From Caenorhabditis remanei (lineage: Eukaryota > Nematoda > Chromadorea > Rhabditida > Rhabditidae): 64,000 nucleotides of DNA. Shown piece after piece: positions 10,320 to 20,573 of the stretch. The position numbers and the translations under genes are program-made. The stretch spans positions 16,535,717-16,599,716 of the forward strand of contig NC_071330.1 in the NCBI RefSeq assembly GCF_010183535.1, given 5' to 3'. Under the pieces are notes generated by a model. The model did no database searches. It saw nothing but the letters and a program-made list of their open reading frames with translations, and was not told the origin of the DNA. The stretch's first letter is position 1, and every line of letters begins with the position of its first letter.

Positions 10320-10790
10320 CGGACGTCGATTGTCTGAATTTAGAAAACAGAAAACGAAAATCTGAATGTGCGAACGAAAGCCTGAACATGGAAGTCTGAG
10401 AACGGAGGACTGAAATTGGAGATTTGAAATGACAAGCTGGGATTCGAAGGTCGGAAACCGGGAGTATGAAAGTGAATCTCTGAAAATGGGAATCAGATTT
10501 GAAATAACTAAAAATAGAGATCGTAAGTGAAAAGTTTAAGGTCAGAAGTCTGAAAACAGACGCCTAAAAACAGTAGCCTGAAAACGAGGCAAATTTTCGC
10601 TAGGTTGAAGTCAGAAGTTTGAAATCGAGAGGCTGAAAACGGGAACCTAAATAGGAACCATAATTTTCGCAGACCGAAAAACTGGATCCTGAATCTTGTA
10701 ACCTAGAAATGGAAAACTGAATGTTGAATTCAGATTGCGGAAGTCACAAAAAAGGATCTAAAAGTCTGAAACCGGAAGATTAAAAATGTA
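10320..10790. repeat. degenerate tandem repeat of a GTCTGAAAACGGAA-like unit
   Basis: Units of roughly 18-24 bp based on 'tctgaaaacgg(a/g)a' follow one another with strong divergence (for example GCCTGAACATGGAAG, GTCTGAGAACGGAGG, GACTGAAATTGGAG). Inverted relatives are at 19050-19290 and 20070-20150 as part of the inverted duplication. Confidence 0.65.
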
Positions 10791-11037
10791 TTCGGTATTC
10801 AGCTATGTTGAAATACTACAACCAGCAATAATCTTACCCGTTTTTCTCTTCTATTTTCATGCTCATCGTCCAAATTCCATATCGAAAAGTTGTAATTGCT
10901 TATTTCGTCATGTTTCTGAAAGTATTCATGTTCTGCAGAAGTATTCACACAATGCGTATTCCTGCCAAGAATATCAAAAATTGTAGAACAGAATTTCATT
11001 ACCGTATAGTATGATAGAATTTATTCACAATATGAAC
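10400..11037. repeat. inverted duplication, left arm (3' flank of copy C)
   Basis: Read on the minus strand this matches the 3' flank of copy E at 18781-19288 and then 20047-20148. The right arm is interrupted by the 757-bp block 19289-20045, which is absent here. The small ORFs at 10786-10999 are mirrored at 18809-19090 for this reason and are not genes. Confidence 0.75.
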
Positions 11038-13016
11038 CTATCTGTATTGTCTTATGTAGTCAGCAATATCAAATCTGAGACACCCTCTTTTCAATCTAAC
11101 TTCCAAAAACTCATGATTCACTTCCATTTGGAAAAACCAGATACGAGAAGTGTCACTGAAGATTCGATGCGGTGGTCCAATTAGTCCGTGAAGAGTTTCG
11201 TAGTCAATTGTAGTGTTTTTGAAGTGAATAATGAATCTTTGGAAACTGGTCGATAGTAGAAGATGCTGAAATTATAAAAGCTATAAAAGTTTTCATAATC
11301 ATCACTCACTTCTTTGAGATATAACACATCTTCTGAACTAATTGTCTCCACGTCTATCCAAACTTTTGAAAAATGAGTAATATTCATTTTTTGAATAGAA
11401 GTGGATATCGGCTGTGATCGAATCTCTAGTTTCGTCGCTTTCTTCCACTGTTCCAGCTGACATATCTCGTCCAATACAAACGGTTTCAACATGGACTCTG
11501 GGTATTTAACCCTGTTGCCGAGTCTTTCATATTCCCATCTTGGATCGTTCACTTCAATTTTTTTCAAGCAATTTGGGTCAAGGTACGGAAGGATTTGCAT
11601 CAAATTGTTGTCAGTACAACATAACAATTCCAACACTTTCACTTTTAATAAGTGACTTCTTGCTGATAGAATTTCTTTTAGTTTCCCCAAAAATTGAATG
11701 GTAAGTTGATTGACACGCTCGAATTTTTCAATGCTTGGTTCCTCCTTTTGAAGAGTGTCAATATACGAGAATATGAATTTCAATTTTTCTAAACACGTAT
11801 TCTGACGACCCAAATTGACCTCAAAGTCATTCAAAACTTGGGCTTGTGCCTTCTGACACAACAAATTTCTGTCCTCAGAAGTTTCATGTTTCCCGTATAA
11901 CCAGCTTCTTGAACTGTAACATCCTCCAGATCTAATACATGCACTTGGATGAATATCACTTGAGAAATAAACATTATATTCATCAATGTGGGTAACGGGT
12001 TTGAGGAAGTCAACGCAGTCCCTGATTCCACGAGACGTTTTACGGAGGTGTTGGCTGAAATTATAGAAATGAATAGTCAGATATGTCTACAGTAATACTT
12101 ACACATTCCAAAACCCGAGTGATCGAATGACACGTTTCATAATCAATGGGTTCCCCAGAACCTTTGCAGATAAATCGTTGCTCAGTGTTAATTTCTGCAA
12201 AAAACCTTAACTCTTTTTTCCTAATATTCACTAACTTACCACTAAACGAGCAGATAACAACCGTCTATGTGACAGTCGGAACTTGATAAACTTCTCCGTC
12301 GAGCCGGGAGTTTCGTATTGCATTGGAAAACCAAAAATTGATCTCGAACTCACATAATCATGGACACAGTGTTTGTAATAAATGAAGATCTCAGTGAAAG
12401 TTGGTCGATGTAGAAAAAACTGGAAATATAACCAATCAATACATCAGAACTTAAAAAAACTAGCTTTTTTCACCGATTCCAAATATTCTGGGCGCATGGT
12501 GTGTAACTTGAAAACAAATTTCATCCGTTGTCCTTCATTCCATTTTACCAGAGCCAGAGCATCCTCTATATCGATTTCCTCATCTCTATTGTCGAAACAA
12601 AATTCGACTTTCTTCAAAACCGATGGATCCAATAACTGGACGACTGTCATTGCCTGACTCATATCAACTGCATCGATCAATAGTCTTTTGACTTGAAGAA
12701 GATCTTTTCTCGATTCCAGACACTTGAATATCTGGTGAATCACTGGGTCCAACTTTTCCTTTTTATAGTTTTCCTCAAGTCCGCTGTATTTGATTTTGAG
12801 AGAATCGACGAGAGATTTTTGATTATTGATTATTTCTTCCAGGTCTTCAACGAAATTTTTCAAAAAGTCGTTCATTTTCCTTGTTTCCTTATACTCGAAA
12901 CTCTGTTTTCCATAGGGATCATTGAAGTACAATTCACATTTCAGTGATTTCTCGGTATATAATACTCCTATTGACGTTATTGGGCTCGATGACATTCTTG
13001 GATAATTCTGGGACAT
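11038..13016 (-). CDS. FTH - F-box-like - FTH protein, copy C (5 exons)
   Basis: Minus-strand exons are 13016-12465, 12419-12240, 12194-12103, 12054-11310 and 11265-11038. The joined frame is open to TAG at 11040-11038 (598 aa). Domain order is the same as in copy A, and exon 4 is the shortest of the set (745 bp, a deletion in the KEENRKPS-like linker). The F-box-like part reads KLTLSNDLSAKVLGNPLIMK then QHLRKTSRGIRDC. Intron 1 has GC instead of GT at its donor (AA|GCTAGT at 12464-12463), whereas the other four copies have GT. GC-AG introns do occur in nematodes but normally with AG before the site, so splicing may be weak. If the intron is retained, the product would end soon after exon 1 (ASFFKF then stop). 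Confidence 0.82.
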
Positions 13017-13189
13017 GTTCTGAAAATCAACAATAAGATTTTTATTTAAACCATACAAATGAATGGTCAGAGAGAAATAAATTGTTTAAAAAGCTTATAC
13101 AAACTAAACGAATGAACTCACTGAAAATTTCAAAATGTGATTTTTCACCACAAAAACTGAATAAAAAAGGAAATGAAAAGAGGAAAAAA

Positions 13190-13212
13190 CGGAGATAAGA
13201 GTGAGGAAGAAA
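13190..13212 (-). promoter_or_regulatory. GATA-containing upstream box of copy C
   Basis: On the plus strand CGGAGATAAGAGTGAGGAAG appears with AGATAAG at 13193-13199, the mirror of the box in front of copies A, B and E, followed by the shared AAACATTGTAAACAAAC. It lies about 180 bp upstream of the start codon. Confidence 0.45.
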
Positions 13213-13363
13213 CATTGTAAACAAACGGAAACCGGGTGACACATAATACACGTCAAATTCCAAAAAATATTAAAGACGAGAAATGTTGAGATTGTTTTAG
13301 GCTTAAAATGAAACATGCGTTTTCTGTACTTTTAATTGATGAGAAGTTTTTTCCTAAAATATT

Positions 13364-13497
13364 AGCACGACACGCTTCTTACAACCGCGCTCTACCGAAA
13401 CCGCAGAAAAACGTGTGCCAAATTGAAAGATTCATAGAAAATGAGAAATTTCTCAAGGGATTTCGGTGGAGCGCAGTTGTAAAAACTGTGACGAGCT
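13364..13497. repeat. palindromic repeat with ACAACCGCGCTCTACCGAAA arms
   Basis: The left arm ACAACCGCGCTCTACCGAAA pairs with TTTCGGTGGAGCGCAGTTGT on the right. The same palindrome occurs at 25821-25942, 27167-27290, 35436-35550 and inside an insulin gene intron at 38294-38402. It is a MITE-like family that is not named here. Confidence 0.65.
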
Positions 13498-14348
13498 GAT
13501 AACATGTACTGAAGCGATCGTTTAACAAGATTCAAAGTTAATTTCTTCGAAAATGTTTTATAAGTTCTAGAAACTGTTTTTAGTTTAAAGATTATCTAAA
13601 CTTTAAATTAAAAATGTTTTATTCAAATTTCATATCGATCTCTCATTTTCTGGAAACCTTGAAATTCAAAAAAGTCATTTGTGTCGGAAATGTTTGAAAA
13701 CTAGTTTTGAAGACAGTACAAGTGGTTGATTAAATTTAAACACCGTTTCAGCCGATAGGGGAGTTTGGAGACTAAGAGGATGTGACAATCACTCTGGGAC
13801 CAAAGAACTACTGATTGAAGGACCAGTTATAGGAGGGACAACTTTGGATAATTCCCAGTGACAGTATACCACCGTATCCACGTAGAGTATACAGTATCCT
13901 ATACAGTATCCCAGTGACAGCACAATGACATTTACGTCAAAATTGGCAAAAGAAGAGGGGCGGGTGCTGAGAATATCAGTCGAGGGAAGCAAGATCTGAA
14001 TTCAGGGGATTATAACTAGGTTCTCTGGTGTCACGGAGTAGGGAATTTTCCAGACCACTTTCAACTTTTTGTTCCAACATTTTGTCTGAATGTAACGTTT
14101 CTGTATATTTGGTAGTCAGCAAGATTCGAATACTACAACCAGAAATTCACAAACTTTTCTGTTTTTCTCTTCTATTTTCATGCCCGTCGTCCAAATTCAA
14201 TATTGAATAGTTGAAATTATTTATTTCTACATGAAAGTTGTGTTCTACAGAAGTATCCACAGGATGAGAAAATTGAATTTCTGTCAAGAAGGTCAAAAGT
14301 TTATTAACATAATTCATTTATAGAGTTAACACAGTAATACTACATATA
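13498..14348. other. intergenic between copies C and D
   Basis: About 13760-13880 is the inverted counterpart of 3700-3860 (spacer between A and B). From 14090 onward it is the 3' flank of copy D, related to the other paralogue flanks. The repeated GTATCC/ACAGTATCC units at 13868-13915 form a short local repeat. No gene is supported. Confidence 0.5.
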
Positions 14349-16335
14349 TTATTCTATGTGGGAAGTAAGCTTAAACTCAATATATCTCATATCCAATCTG
14401 ACTTTCAAAAATTGATGATTTACTTCCATTTTGAAAAACCAGATAATACGATCATTATCTCCATAGATTCGATGCGGTGGCCCCATTATTCCAACAAGAG
14501 TTTCGTAGCCAATCGCCTTGTTTTTGAAGTGAATAATGAATCTTTGGAAAGTGGTCGATAGTAGAAGATGCTGAAATTATTGTATCTGTAAAAGTTCCCA
14601 TAATCATCACTCACATCTTTAAGATATAACACATCTTCTGAACTAATTGTTTCCACTTGCATATAAATTTTTGAGAAGTGAGTGATATTCATTTCTTGAA
14701 TTGAAGTGGATACTGGCTGTGAGCTAATCTCCAGTTCTGTCGCGCTCTTCCACTGCTCCAACTGACATATCTCGTCCAGTACGAACGGTTTCAACAGGGA
14801 TTCTGGATACTTTCTCTTAATCGTGGAACAACCGAGTATTCCATATTTCGTTATCGGATCAATCAGTTCAATTTTTTTCAAGCAATTCGGATCAAGATAC
14901 GGGAGGATTTGCATCACATTGTCGTCGGTACAACATAACAGTTCCAACACTTTCACTTTTAGTAAGTGACTTCTTCTTGACAAAATTTCTTTAAGTTTCC
15001 CCCAAAATTGAGTGGTAAGTTGATTGAGACGCTCGAATTCTTTTTGCTCCAGATTTTCCTCCTTTCGAAGAGTGTCAATATACGAGAATATGAATTTCAA
15101 CTCTTCTAAACAAGTATTCTGATTTCTCAAGTTGACCTCAAAGTCATTTAAAACTTGAGCTTGTGCCTTCTGACACAACAAATTTCTGTCCTCAGAAGTT
15201 TCATGTTTTCCGTATAACCAGCTTCTTGATCTTCTATACCCAATTTTAATATATGCACTTGGATGAGTATCACTTAAGAAAAAAACATGATACTCAGCAA
15301 TATGGGTAACGGGTTTGAGGAAGTCAACGCAGTCTCTGATTCCACGAGACGTTTTACGGAGTCGTTGGCTGAAATCATTGAAATTAATAGTCAGATGTGT
15401 CTACATTAATACTCACACATTCCAAAACCCGAACGATTGAATGGCACGTTTCATAATCAATGGATTTCCGAGTACCATTGCAGATACATCGTTGCTCAGT
15501 GTTATTTTCTGTAAAATAACCTTAACTCTTCATTTTCCAATATTCAATATAACTTACCACTAAACCAGAAGTTAACAATAGGCTATGTGACAACCGGAAC
15601 ATGAAAAATTTCTTCTTAGAGTCGGGAGTTTCATGTTGCATTGGAACATCCATAATTGATCTCAAACTCGCATAATCATGGACACAGTGTTTATAATAAA
15701 CGAAGATCTCAGTGAAAGTCGGTAGATGTAGAAGAAACTGAATATCTAATCAATCTATACATCAGTACTTCTCTCAAACAAACCTTTTTCACCGATTCCA
15801 AATATTCTGGGTGCATGGGGTGTAACTTGAAAACCAATTTAATCCGTTGTCCTTCATTCCATTCTACCAATGCCAGAGCATCCTCCAAATCAATTTCCTC
15901 ATTTCTATTTTCAAAACAAAATTCGACTTTCTTCAAAACCGATGGATCCAATAACTTGACGACTGTCATTGCCTGACTCATATCAACTGCATCGATCGAT
16001 AATCTTTTGACTTGAAGAAGTTCTTTTCTCGATTCCAGACACTTGAATATCTGGTGAATCACTGGGTCCAACTTTTCCTTTTTATAGTTTTCCTCAAGTC
16101 CGCTGTATTTGATTTTGAGAGAATCGACGAGAGATTTTTGATTATTGATTATTTCTTCCAGGTCTTCAACGAAATTTTTCAAAAAATCGTTTCTTTTCCT
16201 TGTTTCCTTATATTCGAAACTCTGTTTTCCATAGGGATCAATGAAGTACAATTCACATTTCAGTGTTTTTTCCGTATAAAATATTCCCATTGACGTTATT
16301 GGGCTCGATGACATTCTTGGATAATTCTGGGACAT
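14349..16335 (-). CDS. FTH - F-box-like - FTH protein, copy D (5 exons, 599 aa)
   Basis: Minus-strand exons are 16335-15784, 15737-15558, 15508-15417, 15368-14615 and 14570-14349. The joined frame is open to TAA at 14351-14349. The domain layout is that of copy A. The F-box-like part is KITLSNDVSAMVLGNPLIMK followed by QRLRKTSRGIRDC. Its C-terminus is the most divergent: exon 5 is 222 bp rather than 228, has one extra codon before IWFFKMEV and ends two to three codons early (LTSHIE-stop instead of IRQYR). It is divergently paired with copy E across a 452-bp interval. No inactivating change was found. Confidence 0.87.
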
Positions 16336-16787
16336 TTTCTGAAAACAACTACTGTAACATTTAAAAAACTGAGAGAGAAAAATAACGTTACTGAAAACCA
16401 TAAAACTGAATTTTCGAAATGTGATTTTTCACGACATAAAGACGAAATTTATAGAAACGGAGATAAGAATGAGGAAGAAAGAACAAGAAACTACAGAAAT
16501 CATAAAACAAAGAGGTTTCAAAAAATTTTGCAAAATGAATATCAATGTGGCGGGCAGTTTCCGTTTGTTTACAATGTTTCTTCCTCACTCTTATCATCTT
16601 CGTCTTTTTCTCTTTCGACAGCGCTCACTTCTCTTCTTTCTTTTTTCCTTTTTTATCTAGGATTCGTCTGTTGGTCGTAACAAATTACATTTTGAAATTT
16701 CAGTTTCTTGGTTTTCAGCAACATTATTTTTCTCTTTCCGTCAATTTGTATGAGTTTTAAAGATCTTATTGTAATTGCTTTTAGAAC
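16336..16787. promoter_or_regulatory. shared divergent promoter interval of copies D and E
   Basis: The interval holds two GATA-type boxes facing outward: AGATAAG at 16461-16467 (with GAGGAAGAAAG, towards D) and CTTATCA at 16590-16596 within CCTCACTCTTATCATCTTCG (towards E). The E side also carries GTTTACAATGTTTCTT as in B and C. A TTTTTCCTTTTTTATCTAGG tract and the acceptor-like TTGCTTTTAG before the E start codon follow. Confidence 0.5.
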
Positions 16788-18780
16788 ATGTCCCAGAATT
16801 ATCCAAGAATGGCATTGAGTCCAATAACGTCAATGGGAATATTTTATACGGAGCAATCACTGAAATGTGAATTGTACTTTAATGATCCCTATGGAAAACA
16901 GAGTTTCGAATATAAGGAAACAAAGATCGATCATTTGAAAAACTTCGTCGAATACCTGGAAGAAATCATCTATAACCAAGCAGGTCTCGTGAATTCTCTC
17001 AAAATTAAATACAGCGGACTTGAGGAAAACTACTCAAAGAACAAGTTGGACCCAGTCATTAACCAGATATTCAAGTGTCTGGAATCGAGAAAAGAACGTC
17101 TTCAAGTCAAAAGACTATCGATCGATGCAGTTGATATGAGTCAGGCAATGGCAGTCGTCAAGTTATTGGATCCATCGGTTTTGAAGAAAGTCGAATTTTG
17201 TTTTGAAAATAGAGATGAGGATATTGATATAGAGGATGCTCTGGCTTTGGTAAAATGGAATGAAGGACACCGGATAAAACTTGTTTTCAAATTACACACC
17301 ATGCGCCCAAAATATTTGGAATCGGTGGAAAAAGTTAGTTGGAAAGAAACAAGTTTTGATTTATTGGTTTTGATTACATTTTCAGTTTCTTCTACATCGA
17401 TCAACTTTCACTGAGATCTTCGTTTATTATAAACACTGTGTCCATGATAATGTGAGTTTGAGAACAATTATTGATGTTCCAATGCAACATGAAACTCCCG
17501 GCTCAAAGGAGAAGTTTATCAAGTTCCAACTGTCACATAGTCTGTTGTTATCTGCGGGTTTAGTGGTGAGTCATATTGAAAAAAAAATTTGATAAGAGAG
17601 TTAAAGTTATCTTGTAGAAATTAACTCTGAGCAACGATGTATCTGCAATGGTTCTCGGAAATCCATTGATTATGAAACGTGTCATTCAATCGTTCGGGTT
17701 TTGGAATATGTGAGTATTACTGTAGACACATCTGACTATTAACTTCAATGATTTCAGCCAACGACTCCGAAAAACGTCTCGTGGAATCAAGGATTGCGTT
17801 GACTTCCTCAAACCCGTTACCCATATTTCTGAGTATCATGTTTTTTTCTTAAGTGATATTCATCCAAGTGCACGTATTGAAACTGGACGTTACTGGTCAA
17901 AAAACTGGATTTATATGAAACATGAAATTTCTGAGGACATAAATGTACTGTGTCAGAAGGCACAAGATCAAGTTTTGCATGATTTCGAGGTCAACTTGGG
18001 TCGTCAGAATACGTGTTTAGAAGAGTTGAAATTCATATTCTCGTATATTCACACTCTTGAAAAGGAAGAAAATCCGAACCCAAGCATTGAAGAATTTCAG
18101 CGTCTTAATCAACTTACCATTCAATTTTTGGGGAAACTTAGAGAAATTTTATCAACAAGAAGTCAGTTACTAAAAGTGAAAGTGTTGGAATTGTTATGTT
18201 GTACCGACGACAATTTGATGCAAATCCTCCCCTACCTTGACCCAAAATGCTTGAAAAAAATTGAGCTGATCGATCCGCGATCAGAATATGGAAGACTCGG
18301 TGACAGAGTTAAATACCCAGAGTCCATGTTGAAACCGTTCGTACTGGACGAGATATGTCAACTGGAACAGTGGAAGAGTGCGACAGAACTGAAGATTCAA
18401 TCACAGCCAATATCCACTTCAATTCAAAAAATGAATATCACTCATTTTTCAAAAGTTTGGATAGAAGTGGAGACAATTAGTTCAGAAGATGTGTTATATT
18501 TGAAAGATGTAAGTGATGATTATGAAAACTTTTTCAACTTTTAAAACTTCAGCATCTTCTTCTCTCTAACACTTTTCAAAGATTCATTATTGACTTCAAA
18601 AACACGACAATTGACTACGAAACTCTTCACGGACTAATTGGACCACCGCATCGGATCTTCAGTGAGACTTCTCGTATCTGGTTTTTCCAAATGGAAGTGA
18701 ATCATCAATTTTTGGAAGTTAGCTTGAAAAGAGGGTGTCTTCGATTTGATCTTAAATACTACATAAGACAATACAGATAG
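16788..18780 (+). CDS. FTH - F-box-like - FTH protein, copy E (5 exons, 598 aa)
   Basis: Exons are 16788-17333, 17386-17565, 17618-17709, 17758-18508 and 18553-18780 (stop TAG 18778-18780). The frame is open throughout. Exon 1 is 546 bp, two codons shorter than the others (YKETKIDHLK). The first FTH domain, F-box-like segment (VLGNPLIMKRVIQSFGFWNI joined to QRLRKTSRGIKDC) and second FTH domain follow the common order. Exon 3 ends AT|GTGAGT rather than GT|GTGAGT, changing V to I without harming the splice site. Its exon 5 and 3' flank are nearly those of the truncated paralogue at the window start. The product is expected to act as an SCF substrate adaptor; the target is unknown. Confidence 0.88.
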
Positions 18781-19288
18781 GTTCATATTGTGAATAAATT
18801 CTATCATGCTATACGGTAATGAAATTCTGTTTAACAATTTTTGATATTCTTGGGAGGAATACGCTTTTCTCATTGTGTGAATACTTCTGCAGAACATGAA
18901 TACTTTCAAAAACATGACGAAATAAGCAATTACAACTTTTCGATATGGAATTTGGACGATGAGCATGAAAATAGCAGAGAAAAACGGATAAGATTATTGC
19001 TGGTTGTAGTATTTCAACATAGCTGAATACCGAATACATTTTTAATCTTCCGGATTCAGACTTTATGATTCTTTTTTGTGACTTCCGCAATCTGAATTCA
19101 ACATTCAGTTTTCCATTTCAAGGTTACAAGATTCAGGATCCAGTTTTTCGACATGCGAAAATTATGGTTCCTATTTAGGTTCCCGTTTTCAGACTCTCGA
19201 TTTCAAACTTCCCACTTCAACCTAGCGAAAATTTGCCTCGTTTTCAGGCTACTGTTTTTAGGAGTCTGTTTTCAGACTTCTGACTTTA
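18781..19288. repeat. inverted duplication, right arm (3' flank of copy E)
   Basis: This is the mirror of 10500-11037 (3' flank of copy C), ending in the degenerate 'tctgaaaacgga' repeats read in reverse. The match resumes at 20047-20148 after the inserted block. Confidence 0.75.
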
Positions 19289-20045
19289 TTTATTTATTTA
19301 TTTATTTATTTTATATACGCACTCGAGGTACGTGAAAAGATGAGTTCAAATGAGTTCAATATCTTCGTGACCGTTATCCTTATAACCTTGACCGTCCTTC
19401 ATGCACTATATTTCTTTTTCTTATTTCTTGCATTGAAAAAAGTTTCGAATGAGAGAAGCAGGCACCATCCCCGATAGATGACAAGCGGAACAGAACAGAT
19501 TGATGATCTCAGTATTACTTCCTTACGGGACACAAAATTGTACTTCAATTCCCGAAACTTCAACCACTGTCGACTTTTTGCTGTCTTCATCTTCTTTTTA
19601 CAAATCCTCCTAGCCTTCTTTTCACTCTTCATCTTACGTTTCCTATTTTCCTGTAGTTTCCTTTGCACTGATTCCCATTTTTCTTTTTGTGACCTTATAC
19701 GACGCTTGATATTCCGCCTCTCATCACTTACAGCTTCTTCCATTTCCCTATTCTCAGCCAATATTGACTTGGCGAGTCCACGTAACTCTTGCTTGAAAAA
19801 GTCTGCCAACACTCGCTTGATGTTTTCGACGGAACTGTTATAATCATCAGAGCTCTCGACCATGTTGACGACTTCAGCTTCTTACTTCGTTTTAAACATG
19901 ACTCCCTCTTGAAAAATAATTGGGAATGAAAAATAATTGGGAATGAAAAATAATTGGGAATGAAAAATAATTGGGAATGAAAAATAATTGGGAATGAAAA
20001 ATAATTGGGAATGAAAAATAATTGGGAATGAAAAATAATTGGGAA
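19289..20045 (-). mobile_element. 757-bp retroposon-like insertion carrying a small ORF
   Basis: The block is absent from the otherwise matching inverted arm near 10530 and is bounded by CTTTA on both sides (19284-19288, 20046-20050). On the minus strand it begins with a 17-bp tandem repeat, continues with a lysine-rich ORF (19863-19399) and ends in a TAAA-repeat tail (about 19289-19313). A simple-repeat tail plus a short target duplication is typical of non-LTR retroposition. No reverse transcriptase is present. Confidence 0.6.
19399..19863 (-). CDS. hypothetical lysine/arginine-rich coiled-coil protein (154 aa)
   Basis: The frame is a single open exon starting MVESSDDYNSSVENI. Residues about 30-115 are rich in K, R and E with heptad-like spacing (MEEAVSDERRNIKRR, KWESVQRKLQENRKR), suggesting a basic coiled coil. 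The C-terminus is more hydrophobic and ends RNKKKKYSA. No signal peptide or known domain is recognised. The ORF lies wholly inside the inserted block 19289-20045, so it may be a captured or element-borne gene, or a fragment of one. Its expression is unsupported. Confidence 0.4.
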   Translation of the reverse strand: MVESSDDYNSSVENIKRVLADFFKQELRGLAKSILAENREMEEAVSDERRNIKRRIRSQKEKWESVQRKLQENRKRKMKSEKKARRICKKKMKTAKSRQWLKFRELKYNFVSRKEVILRSSICSVPLVIYRGWCLLLSFETFFNARNKKKKYSA

Positions 20046-20046
20046 C
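19912..20046. repeat. 17-bp minisatellite, about 8 copies
   Basis: The unit AATAATTGGGAATGAAA is repeated head to tail with no visible variation over about 132 bp, indicating very recent expansion. It sits at the 5' side (minus strand) of the inserted block. Confidence 0.95.
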
Positions 20047-20148
20047 TTTACACTTTTCACTTACGATCTTTATTCATAGTTATTTCAAATCTGATTCCCG
20101 TTTGCAGATATCCACTTTCATACTCCCGGTTTCCGACTTTCAAATCCC

Positions 20149-20573
20149 TGTCAACTGGAACAGTAGAAGAGTGCGACAGAACTGAAGATTCTATCACAGT
20201 CAATATCCACTTCAATTCAAAAAATGAATATCACTCACTTCTCAAAAATTACTATGGAAGTGGAGACAATTAGTTCAGAAGATGTGTTATATCTTAAAGA
20301 TGTGAGTTTGGATTATGATGCCTTTTATAAATACGATATTTTCAGAATCTTCTGCTATTGACCACTTTCCAAAGTTTTATTATTGACTTCAAAAACACGA
20401 CAATTGACTACGAAACTCTTCATGGACTAATTGGACCACCGCATCGAATATTCAGCGATGATGATCGTATTTGGTTTTTCCAAATGGAAGTGAATCATGA
20501 GTTTTTGGAAGTTAGCTTGGATAGAAGGTGTCTTGAGTTTGATCTTTCTTCTCACATAAGACAATATAGATAG
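20149..20573 (+). pseudogene. 3' fragment of an FTH/F-box paralogue with nonsense codon
   Basis: Homology starts abruptly at 20149 within exon 4 and continues to the end of that exon (20301), a 44-bp intron, and a full 228-bp exon 5 (20346-20573, stop TAG). The conserved tryptophan codon in EQWKSATEL is TAG here (20164-20166). Everything upstream (exons 1-3 and most of exon 4) is missing and replaced by the inverted-arm repeats. The rest of the frame is intact, so decay is recent. Confidence 0.88.

Noticed and set aside
12444..13058. Longer N-terminus for copy C starting MYGLNKN
   Set aside because: The extra residues are not shared by the paralogues, and an acceptor-like site precedes the conserved MSQNYP start.
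14028..14210. Small ORF between copies C and D
   Set aside because: It lies in duplicated 3' flank DNA and the frame is not conserved in the other copies.
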